From: Bacteroidota bacterium
Lineage (GTDB): Bacteria > Bacteroidota > Bacteroidia > AKYH767-A > OLB10
NCBI GenBank assembly: GCA_016713525.1
Contig: JADJOZ010000003.1
Span: forward strand, 372,001-436,000
Direction: 5' to 3'
Length of the DNA: 64,000 bases
Shown in pieces: positions 46,619 to 54,417 of the stretch (the stretch's first letter is position 1; each line of letters opens with the position of its first letter). Both the position numbers and the translations under genes were made by a program. Below the pieces are notes generated by a model. The model had not been told where the DNA came from. It searched no databases and saw only the letters and a list, made by a program, of their open reading frames with translations.

Positions 46619-47902
46619 ATGGCAATCACTGAAAATGCTGAAGCATTACAAGTAGCAGAAATGGCTTCTACTCTGATAGGGTCAGAAATCATTAAGCAAT
46701 CGAATGATATTAATGAAAAAATCCGCAAAGGAGAAAAAATTTATAATCTTACCATAGGTGATTTTGATCCTTCAATTTTTCCGATTCCGAATACTTTGCT
46801 GGAAGAGATTTTAGCAGCTTATAAAAACGGACATACCAATTACCCGATGGCAAACGGGATGCCCGATTTGCGGAAGTCGGTGAGTGAATTTATCAGGAAG
46901 TTTCAATTGCTCGATTACAGTGCGGATGAAATTTTAATTTCAGGAGGTTCCCGCCCACTTATTTATGCAATCTACAAAACACTGGTTGATCCGGGTGATA
47001 AGGTAGTTTTTCCGGTTCCATCCTGGAATAATAATCACTATTGTCATTTATCGGAGGCAAAAGCTATCATGGTGGAAACAACTGCCGAAGCAAATTTTAT
47101 GCCTACCGCAGCACAGTTAAAGCCATTTATTTCCGATGCCAGAATGCTTGCGCTTTGCAGTCCGCTGAATCCCACAGGAACAGTATTTACCAAAGAAGCG
47201 CTCGATGAAATTTGTCAAATGGTAATTGCTGAGAATATCCGCAGAGCAGGTAAGCAAAAACCACTTTATATTCTTTATGATCAGGTGTATTCGGTGCTTT
47301 GTTTTGGTGATACCAAGCATGTTGATCCGGTAAGTCTTTATCCTGAATTAAGAGATTATACAGTGTGTGTGGATGGTATTTCAAAAGCATTTGCAGCAAC
47401 CGGAGTCAGGGTAGGATGGGCCTTTGGACCTGAATTTATTATGAGCAAAATGCGATCTATTTTATCTCATGTTGGCGCATGGGCACCCAAAGCAGAACAA
47501 GTGGCAACCGGAAAGTTTTTACAACAAGAGCAGGAAGTAGATTCGTTCCTGAAGCATTTCTTAAAGGAAATTGAAGACAGGTTACATGGATTTTATCAGG
47601 GATTGTTATCGCTCCGTGCAGAAGGACATCGTGTTGATGTAATAGCACCACAGGCAGCAATTTACCTGACTGTGAGATTCGACCTGGTTGGTTTGAAAAC
47701 AGCTTCCGGGCAAATAATTCAGAATACCCAGGATATAACGGATTTCCTGTGTGATGAAGCAAAATTGGCTATCGTGCCATTTTCGTCATTTGGATCAACT
47801 ACCAACGGAACCTGGTACCGGTTGTCGGTTGGTGTCGCCAAAGCTGAATCTGTGGACGTTATTATCGAAAATTTAAGATCAGCACTATCGAAATTAAGCT
47901 GA
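46619..47902 (+). CDS. Class I/II PLP-dependent aminotransferase
   Basis: A 427-residue fold-type I aminotransferase. The PLP lysine is in VDGISKAFAATGVRVGW; other motifs are LSPLNPTGTVF (read as CSPLNPTGT) and ILYDQVYSVLCF. I start at MAITENAEALQVAEMA (46619) rather than the TTG at 46589, which lies within the previous gene. Substrate (aspartate, aromatic or other) is not fixed by sequence. It forms a tight cluster with the SprT-like gene upstream. Confidence 0.88.
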   Translation: MAITENAEALQVAEMASTLIGSEIIKQSNDINEKIRKGEKIYNLTIGDFDPSIFPIPNTLLEEILAAYKNGHTNYPMANGMPDLRKSVSEFIRKFQLLDYSADEILISGGSRPLIYAIYKTLVDPGDKVVFPVPSWNNNHYCHLSEAKAIMVETTAEANFMPTAAQLKPFISDARMLALCSPLNPTGTVFTKEALDEICQMVIAENIRRAGKQKPLYILYDQVYSVLCFGDTKHVDPVSLYPELRDYTVCVDGISKAFAATGVRVGWAFGPEFIMSKMRSILSHVGAWAPKAEQVATGKFLQQEQEVDSFLKHFLKEIEDRLHGFYQGLLSLRAEGHRVDVIAPQAAIYLTVRFDLVGLKTASGQIIQNTQDITDFLCDEAKLAIVPFSSFGSTTNGTWYRLSVGVAKAESVDVIIENLRSALSKLS

Positions 47903-48094
47903 TTTGGGACTTGTTACCTCTTGATTCAGGGGAAATTAGCACCTGAATTAGTTAATGCCAACATAATGAGGATATAAACTTTCTGGAAAAATAGCTTCGA
48001 ACTCATAAAGATTTACTTTTTTTGCAGAAATTTTCAAGGCTGAAGATGTAACCTGATTTTAGGTTCTGCGTCAAAGGCTCTAACAAATACTGAA

Positions 48095-49180
48095 ATGAAT
48101 AATAATTACTGTGTGATAATGGCCGGTGGCATTGGTAGCCGCTTTTGGCCCATGAGTCGCAATGCTTTCCCCAAACAATTTCTCGATATTCTTGGAACAG
48201 GCAAAACTTTGCTTCAGCAAACCTACGATCGTTTTCTGAAAGCGTGCCCGAAAGAGAATATTGTTGTGGTAACCAATGAAGCTTACGTTGATCTGGTACA
48301 ACAACAATTGCCCGATTTGGATCCTTCTCAGGTACTGGGAGAGCCTTTCCGTAAAAATACCGCTCCATGTATCGCTTATGCCAGTTATAAGATTTCGCAT
48401 TTGAATCCGAATGCTAAAATTGTAGTTGCCCCCAGTGATCATGTCATTCTTAAGGAAGAAGCATTCATAAAAGCGATTTTAAAAGGACTCGATTTTGTCG
48501 ATAAAAACGAAAGTCTGCTCACATTGGGTATTCAGCCAAGTCGCCCCGATACAGGTTATGGATACATTCAGTTTATTGATGATAAACGTGAAGAAGAAAA
48601 TAAGATTTCCAAAGTGAAAACCTTTACAGAAAAGCCGAATCTTGAAATGGCGAATTTTTTCCTCCAGACAGGTGAATTTCTCTGGAATGCCGGCATTTTC
48701 CTCTGGAGTGTAAAGAATATTCAGAAAGCCCTGAAAGAACATCTTCCTGAAATAGATGGTTTATTTCATGAAGCCGCCGAACACTTTAAAACTGCCGACG
48801 AAAATGAATTCGTGAGAAAAGCATATGAACAATGCACCAATATTTCAATTGACTTTGGTGTGATGGAAAAAGCAAAAAATGTTTTTGTGATGAGTGCTGA
48901 ATTTGGATGGAGTGATCTTGGAACTTATGGTTCACTTTATGAACACATCCGTCATGATGCCAATGAAAATGCTGTTGTAGGTAAAAATGTGATGGTGTAC
49001 GAAACTAAAAATTGTATCATCAATGTGCCTAAAGAAAAATTAGTAGTGGTACAGGGACTCGATGATTATATCGTTGTTGAATCAGACAATACACTTCTTA
49101 TTTGCCGTAAGTCAGATGAGCAGCAAATTCGTCAGTTTGTGAACGATGTGAAACTCAATAAAGGGGAGAAGTTCGTTTAG
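48095..49180 (+). CDS. manC: Mannose-1-phosphate guanylyltransferase
   Basis: A 361-residue monofunctional GDP-mannose pyrophosphorylase. The nucleotide-binding signature is MAGGIGSRFWPMSRNAFPKQF. Other motifs are VVAPSDHVI, FTEKPNLEMA, LWNAGIFLW and FGWSDLGTYGS. It makes GDP-mannose, the donor for the polyprenyl-phosphate mannosyltransferase encoded convergently at 49204-49944, which suggests a shared glycan or protein mannosylation route. Confidence 0.93.
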   Translation: MNNNYCVIMAGGIGSRFWPMSRNAFPKQFLDILGTGKTLLQQTYDRFLKACPKENIVVVTNEAYVDLVQQQLPDLDPSQVLGEPFRKNTAPCIAYASYKISHLNPNAKIVVAPSDHVILKEEAFIKAILKGLDFVDKNESLLTLGIQPSRPDTGYGYIQFIDDKREEENKISKVKTFTEKPNLEMANFFLQTGEFLWNAGIFLWSVKNIQKALKEHLPEIDGLFHEAAEHFKTADENEFVRKAYEQCTNISIDFGVMEKAKNVFVMSAEFGWSDLGTYGSLYEHIRHDANENAVVGKNVMVYETKNCIINVPKEKLVVVQGLDDYIVVESDNTLLICRKSDEQQIRQFVNDVKLNKGEKFV

Positions 49181-49203
49181 TTGATTTTAATTTCGCGACT
49201 TCC

Positions 49204-49944
49204 TTAACCTTTCAAGCGCCGGTAATTTACAAACCAGCTTTTGACTTTCATCTGGATAACTCCAAAGAAAGCTTCTTTGAAAATACCGCTGCTCATTTTG
49301 GATTGTCCCTCCTGACGATCGGTAAAAATAATGGGCACTTCAAATATTTTATAACCAAGTTTCCAGGTGGTGAATTTCATTTCAATCTGAAAGGCATAAC
49401 CCATAAATTTAATCTTATTCAAATTAATTGCTTCCAGTACTTCTCTGCGGTAACACTTGAATCCGGCAGTGGCATCTCTTACCGGCATTCTTGTTATGAG
49501 ACGAACATAGGCTGATGCATAATAAGACATAATAACTCTGCCCATAGGCCAGTTCACCACATTCACTCCTTTGATATACCTGGAGCCAATGGCCAAATCA
49601 GCATTTTCTTTGATACATGCTTCCCGCAATCGGATTAAATCGACAGGATTATGCGAGAAATCGGCATCCATTTCATAAATAAAAGCATAACTTTTTTGCA
49701 ATGCCCAGCGGAAGCCATGAATATAAGCTGTTCCCAATCCTAATTTCCCCGACCGTTCTTCCAGAAACAAACGATCAGGAAATTCTTTCAAGAGCTGTTT
49801 TACTATTACTGCAGTGCCATCTTTGGAATTATCGTCGACAACCAAAATATGAAATGGATGAGGCAGGGCAAAAACTGCCCGGGAGATAGCTTCAATATTC
49901 TCCTTTTCATTGTAAGTAGGGATAATTACAAGACTGTCCGACAA
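49204..49944 (-). CDS. Polyprenol-phosphate mannosyltransferase (DPM1-like GT2)
   Basis: A 246-residue GT2 enzyme without C-terminal membrane helices, like soluble Dpm1. The start is SLVIIPTYNEKENIEAI, with DxD region YEMDADFSHNP, then IGSRYIKGVNVVNWP and RDATAGFKCYRREVL, the usual DPM1 signature, and IIFTDRQEGQSKMS at the end. It probably transfers mannose from GDP-mannose to a polyprenyl phosphate. Convergent with manC (23-base gap). Confidence 0.9.
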   Translation of the reverse strand: MSDSLVIIPTYNEKENIEAISRAVFALPHPFHILVVDDNSKDGTAVIVKQLLKEFPDRLFLEERSGKLGLGTAYIHGFRWALQKSYAFIYEMDADFSHNPVDLIRLREACIKENADLAIGSRYIKGVNVVNWPMGRVIMSYYASAYVRLITRMPVRDATAGFKCYRREVLEAINLNKIKFMGYAFQIEMKFTTWKLGYKIFEVPIIFTDRQEGQSKMSSGIFKEAFFGVIQMKVKSWFVNYRRLKG

Positions 49945-49993
49945 CGATTTTCTATTTTTTCAGATATTTTTTAATGGATGGTAATTTCAACAA

Positions 49994-50968
49994 TTACCAT
50001 TTCAATAGCCAGGCAAAAATCAATGGTGCAACAATAGTAGCATCAGATTCCACAATAAACTTCGGGGTTTTAATATCGAGTTTTCCCCAGGTAATTTTTT
50101 CATTCGGAACGGCTCCTGAATACGATCCATAACTGGTTGTTGAATCAGAAATCTGACAGAAATAACTCCAGAAAGGAACATCATGCATTTCCATATCCTG
50201 ATAAAGCATAGGTACCACGCAAATCGGGAAATCACCTGCAATACCACCACCTATCTGGAAGAAACCTACGCCTTTTCCACCTGAGTTTTTGGTGTACCAG
50301 TCTGCCAGCCAGGTCATGTATTCAATTCCCGACTTCATTGTTGACGGTGAAAGCTCTTTCTTAATGCAATAGGAGGCAAAAATATTACCCATGGTACTGT
50401 CTTCCCAACCAGGTACAATTATAGGCAGATTACGTTCAGCGGCTGCAATCATCCATGAGTTTTTGGTGTCAATTTCATAATGCTCTTTCATGACTCCGGA
50501 AAGCAACAGTTTGTACATATATTCATGAGGAAAATAACGCTCGCCTTTATCATTGGCATCTTTCCAGATTTTATGGATATGTTTTTGGATTCTTCGGAAT
50601 GCTTCTTCTTCAGGAATGCAGGTATCGGTAACACGATTGAAGCCGTGTTCAAGTAAATCCCATTCTTCCTGGGGACTTAGATCACGGTAATTAGGTACTC
50701 TTTTATAGTGGCTGTGTGCAACCAGATTCATGATATCTTCTTCAAGATTGGCACCTGTACAGGAAATTATATCAACTTTTCCCTGACGAATCATCTCGGC
50801 AAGAGAAATTCCTAATTCAGCAGTGCTCATGGCACCGGCTAAAGTAATCATCATTTTACCGCCTTCAAGCAAATGAGTTTCGTAACCCTTGGCTGCATCC
50901 ATCAGGGCAGCAGCATTAAAATGACGGTAATGGTGTTCAATAAATTGTGAAACGGGACCTCTGTTCAT
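49994..50968 (-). CDS. Deoxyhypusine-synthase-like protein
   Basis: A 324-residue member of the deoxyhypusine synthase family. Family motifs are ITLAGAMSTAELGISLAEMI, DIISCTGANLEEDIMN, the NAD-site IVPGWEDSTMGNIFASY, and GVGFFQIGGGIAGDFPICV. The active-site lysine region is ITWGKLDI. Bacteria lack eIF5A, and bacterial members studied so far act on small polyamines, for example making homospermidine or related compounds; the reaction here is inferred. Single gene with its own promoter element. Confidence 0.88.
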   Translation of the reverse strand: MNRGPVSQFIEHHYRHFNAAALMDAAKGYETHLLEGGKMMITLAGAMSTAELGISLAEMIRQGKVDIISCTGANLEEDIMNLVAHSHYKRVPNYRDLSPQEEWDLLEHGFNRVTDTCIPEEEAFRRIQKHIHKIWKDANDKGERYFPHEYMYKLLLSGVMKEHYEIDTKNSWMIAAAERNLPIIVPGWEDSTMGNIFASYCIKKELSPSTMKSGIEYMTWLADWYTKNSGGKGVGFFQIGGGIAGDFPICVVPMLYQDMEMHDVPFWSYFCQISDSTTSYGSYSGAVPNEKITWGKLDIKTPKFIVESDATIVAPLIFAWLLKW

Positions 50969-50990
50969 AACAATGTGATTTGTAGAATGG

Positions 50991-50998
50991 CAAAGATA
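50991..50998 (-). promoter_or_regulatory. Candidate -7 element for the deoxyhypusine-synthase-like gene
   Basis: The minus strand reads TATCTTTG, an exact TAnnTTTG match, 23 bases before the start at 50968. The rest of the 248-base gap to 51217 shows no gene. Confidence 0.5.
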
Positions 50999-51216
50999 CT
51001 AATATAGTGTAAGTTGACCAACCTGAAGCAATAGTGTAATGCTTTGATAATCAGAAACTAGTTATGAATGACGTGTTTAAGGATCATTAAAACAGTCCTT
51101 GGTTCGATTAGGAATTCCGATAAATGACTATCCTGAAATTTGTTTAATTCGGCAATATATTTACATTTACCTTTCCTAACTAACTGTTTCTTAACCTAAC
51201 ACTTAACATTAAAATT

Positions 51217-51555
51217 ATGGACGCACAAAAAGTTGACATGTACCTTATGGCCAACGGCAAATTTTTCGAAGGAGCTACAATTCCCATGGTCAGGGAAAAT
51301 TTATTAAAACTCGATGATTCGAAATTTGTTGTTCTTCAAACATTGAATCTCAAAGATCCCACAACCATTTTAATTGTATCTCTTTTAGGTGGTAACCTTG
51401 GAATCGATCGTTTTATGGTTGGTGATACCGGTCTTGGAATTGCCAAATTACTTACATGCGGCGGATTAGGCATCTGGGCTATTGTCGACTGGTTTATGAT
51501 CATGCCACGTACCCGCGAACTCAATCTTCAAAAATTAAATTCGCTATTCATTTAA
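51217..51555 (+). CDS. TM2-domain protein
   Basis: A 112-residue protein with a soluble N-terminal half (about 50 residues) and a TM2 domain: two helices with a short loop, LLGGNLGIDRFMVGDTGLGIAKLLTCGGLGIWAIVDWF in shape, including the conserved G-x-D-R-F turn and final IVDWF. Function of TM2 proteins is poorly known. It is the first of four genes in a tight plus-strand operon. Confidence 0.85.
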   Translation: MDAQKVDMYLMANGKFFEGATIPMVRENLLKLDDSKFVVLQTLNLKDPTTILIVSLLGGNLGIDRFMVGDTGLGIAKLLTCGGLGIWAIVDWFMIMPRTRELNLQKLNSLFI

Positions 51556-51559
51556 TCGA

Positions 51560-51889
51560 ATGAACCGCGAACAAATTCGCATCTATACCATATTTGGTCT
51601 GCTCATTACTGCATCCCTTATATGGTTAATATGTAATATGCTGATACCCGGTGAAACTGCAACCATTTGCATGTTTCATCAGGTAACAGGTATGCCTTGT
51701 CCATCCTGTGGAACTACAGCATCAGTTATGCATATTTTAAATGGTAATTTGCAGGAAGCCATCGAAGGAAATATACTTGGATTTCCGGCATTTATTGCAT
51801 TAATATTATTTACCTGTTGGCTGGGATTCGATTTTGTATCCCGCAAATTAACTTTTTCAAAGCTTATCAAATATCTGAAAACTGGATAA
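51560..51889 (+). CDS. DUF2752 membrane protein
   Basis: A 109-residue protein with three hydrophobic helices. The motif TGMPCPSCGTTASVMHILNG identifies DUF2752; its CxxC may bind metal or be redox active, but this is not shown. It starts 4 bases after the TM2 gene, a common pairing in Bacteroidota. Confidence 0.85.
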   Translation: MNREQIRIYTIFGLLITASLIWLICNMLIPGETATICMFHQVTGMPCPSCGTTASVMHILNGNLQEAIEGNILGFPAFIALILFTCWLGFDFVSRKLTFSKLIKYLKTG

Positions 51890-51960
51890 AAAACATCCCT
51901 TTGTGCTTGCCATGATGTTAACTTTAATTGCAGTAAACTGGATATTTTTAATTGCAAAAC

Positions 51961-52392
51961 ATGGCTGAGGTATCAACGTTTGTATATCAACCCGATGATC
52001 ACGAAAGTGAAAAAGCTTCAAATGGATATTTGATGTCGCTGCTTGCCTTTATGGTAGGTTTACCGCTTCCAATTGTTAACCTGATTGCTACATTTATATT
52101 TTATCTTGGAAACCGGAAGTCAACTCACTTTGTGAGATGGCATTGTACCCAGGCTTTGTTATCACAGGTTACTGTATTGGTGATGAACAGTATTGGCTTT
52201 TCATGGACCATGAAAATTATTTTTACGGATCTTGAAATCAGTAATGATTATGTTGGTTACATGATCACAGTTTTTCTGTTTAATCTTACCGAAATAATTG
52301 CTACCATTTATGCAGCACAACAGGTCAGAAAAGGCAGGCATGTACACCTTTGGTTTTTTGGTACGGTAACCGATTTAATTGTCACTAAATAA
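51961..52392 (+). CDS. DUF4870-like membrane protein
   Basis: A 143-residue protein with three or four helices. The block GYLMSLLAFMVGLPLPIVN leads into FIFYLGNRKSTHFVRWHCTQ, resembling DUF4870 (Tic20-like) proteins. I use the ATG at 51961; a TTG lies three codons before it. Its stop overlaps the start of the M48 gene by one base. Confidence 0.7.
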   Translation: MAEVSTFVYQPDDHESEKASNGYLMSLLAFMVGLPLPIVNLIATFIFYLGNRKSTHFVRWHCTQALLSQVTVLVMNSIGFSWTMKIIFTDLEISNDYVGYMITVFLFNLTEIIATIYAAQQVRKGRHVHLWFFGTVTDLIVTK

Positions 52393-53192
52393 TGAAAGCA
52401 CTGTTTCAACTCTTTCTGATCGTTGCTGCTTTCTTTGCAATCTGGTTTGCATTGTCGAAAATTGATTTTACAGGCAGGTATGAACTGGACTCACTTTCGG
52501 AAAAAAATGAAAAAAAATTAGGTTCTCTGATTTGGGAAGCAATTGAAAGTACGGAGGAAGTTATCAGGAAAGATTCCGTAAACTTCATTGTTGAATCCAT
52601 AATGGAACGCATCTGCAAAGAGAATGAAATTGATTTTAAAAAAGTAAAAATTCATGTGATTGATAAAGAGGAAGTGAATGCCTTTACATTACCTGACCGG
52701 CATCTGGTTATTTACAAAGGACTCATCACTTATTCAAAATCACCGGAAGAAGTTGCAGGCGTGATTGCCCATGAACTTGCTCACATGGAATTGAATCATG
52801 TGATGAAAAAACTGATTAAAGAAGTTGGTTTGAGTATGTTATTTGCAATCACCGGTGGTAACGGAAGTTTTGAAATTCTAAGGGAGGTAGGAAAAACCTT
52901 ATCGGGAACAGCATTCGACAGGGAACAGGAGCGCGAGGCCGATATGAAAGCGATTGAATTGATGTCGAAAGCTGAAATTGATCCGACACATTTAGCCAAT
53001 TTCCTGTTTCGGCTTTCAGCAAATGATTCAGATTTTTCAGATGAGCTTGAATTGATTAGTACGCATCCCGGATCGAAAGAAAGAGCTGCGCAAATTTTAA
53101 CGGAAATAAAAAATAAAAAAATTGCTCCAATACCATTTGAATTTGGAGATTGGGAAGTGATCCGTGACCCTGAATGGCAGGGTTATCAATAA
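52392..53192 (+). CDS. M48-family zinc metallopeptidase
   Basis: A 266-residue peptidase with one N-terminal membrane helix (about residues 4-20). The zinc motif is H127-E128-x-x-H131 in VIAHELAHMELNH, with the third ligand Glu in EREADMKAIELM. The motif VNAFTLPDRHLVIYKGL precedes it. M48 peptidases (HtpX, BepA, LoiP-like) act in envelope protein quality control. It overlaps the preceding gene by one base, closing the TM2-DUF2752-DUF4870-M48 operon. The nuclease gene beyond it is convergent. Confidence 0.9.
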   Translation: MKALFQLFLIVAAFFAIWFALSKIDFTGRYELDSLSEKNEKKLGSLIWEAIESTEEVIRKDSVNFIVESIMERICKENEIDFKKVKIHVIDKEEVNAFTLPDRHLVIYKGLITYSKSPEEVAGVIAHELAHMELNHVMKKLIKEVGLSMLFAITGGNGSFEILREVGKTLSGTAFDREQEREADMKAIELMSKAEIDPTHLANFLFRLSANDSDFSDELELISTHPGSKERAAQILTEIKNKKIAPIPFEFGDWEVIRDPEWQGYQ

Positions 53193-53193
53193 A

Positions 53194-54242
53194 TTATTTT
53201 TTCTTCAGCAGCACAACGTATACCGGAAAGTGATCGCTGTAACCTTTCATATAAATATCGAAATCGAATGTTCGCAATGGATAGCCTCTGTATCGGCCCG
53301 ATTTCTGTACCATAAAAGGACGGTTAAAAATCACCGCCTTTTGAAAGAAAAACCCTTTTTGTTCTTTTTTAAGAAGTGGTTGAGTAAGTACAATCTGATC
53401 AAATAAATTCCATGCATCATTATATGCGAGAGTACCAATTCTTTTTTATAGTAGTTGGTCCATGGGTTGAACAATTCACCGGGATTCAGTTTATCAATAT
53501 CACCTTTGGCATTAATAACATTCAACACACTTGGACTCAACGGATCATCGTTCAAATCACCCATCAGCATAATTTTAGCATCAGGATGAATCGAAATTAT
53601 ACTATCCATTTTTGCCTTTGCGATTCCTGCTGCCAGTGCGCGACCTGGGGCAGATGCTTCTTCACCACCTCTTCTTGAAGGCCAGTGATTAACAAAGAAA
53701 TGCATCGGTTCGCCATTAAACAAACCATATACCCATAAAACATCACGTGTAGCATAAGGAGTGCCATCAGCATTTTTTAAGGGTACGTTCAAAGAACCCG
53801 ATTCGAGCACTTTAAAGTATGATGGGTTATAAAGAAGACCCACATCAATTCCACGCTGATCAGGAGAATCATAATGCACAACCTTATAATTGCGGTCTTT
53901 TATTTTAGGCATTGCACAAAGATCTTCCAATACCCTGCGATTTTCCACTTCCGCCACACCCAGTACTGCGATTCCATCCGGGGTATCTTCTTTACCCAAA
54001 AGAGACAGAATATGTGATAAATTACGAAGTTTATCCTGGTATACTTCCTGGGTATACAGTTTGCTACTGGTTGGAAGCCATTCTTCATCATTGATTGTGG
54101 TATCATCTTCCGTATCGAAAAGGTTTTCGAGATTATAAAAACCTACACAGGCCACCTTATATTGTTGTGTTTCAGTATCCTGAGCAACGCAAATGTTGAT
54201 GTAAAGTGCTGAAAATAAGATTAATACGATAAATTTCTTCAT
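53194..54242 (-). CDS. Secreted endonuclease/exonuclease/phosphatase (EEP) family protein, frameshifted
   Basis: An exported DNase I-fold phosphodiesterase. The signal peptide is MKKFIVLILFSALYINICVAQ (start 54242; the frame opens 9 codons earlier). Motifs are FYNLENLFDTEDD (metal Glu), VLGVAEVENR, HFFVNHWPSRRGG and MLMGDLNDDP. The frame breaks at a T6 run (53442-53447 plus strand): with seven, the end reads KRIGTLAYNDAWNLFDQIVL and finishes at GYSDHFPVYVVLLKKK, restoring the catalytic SDH. Restored length is 349 residues. It is divergent from the TonB-receptor operon and shares its 175-base upstream region; both point to extracellular nucleic-acid breakdown. Confidence 0.88.
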
Positions 54243-54266
54243 GGTTTTTGCGTTATTTTGCGGATG

Positions 54267-54274
54267 CAAATCTA
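54267..54274 (-). promoter_or_regulatory. Candidate -7 element for the secreted EEP nuclease
   Basis: The minus strand reads TAGATTTG, matching TAnnTTTG, 25 bases before the start at 54242. Confidence 0.45.
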
Positions 54275-54368
54275 CGAAACGTGACCCGAATTACTCTTGT
54301 TTGCTTTAATTTAATACCGGGTTAACAATTTTATGAACAACCCTGGTAGCCTATTCAGGGGTTTTACC

Positions 54369-54376
54369 TATCTTTG
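54369..54376 (+). promoter_or_regulatory. Candidate -7 element for the TonB-receptor operon
   Basis: TATCTTTG, an exact TAnnTTTG match, 42 bases before the ATG at 54418. Confidence 0.5.
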
Positions 54377-54417
54377 CCGTCCCTAAACATCCCTGCATCC
54401 CGGGACAATTCCATACT

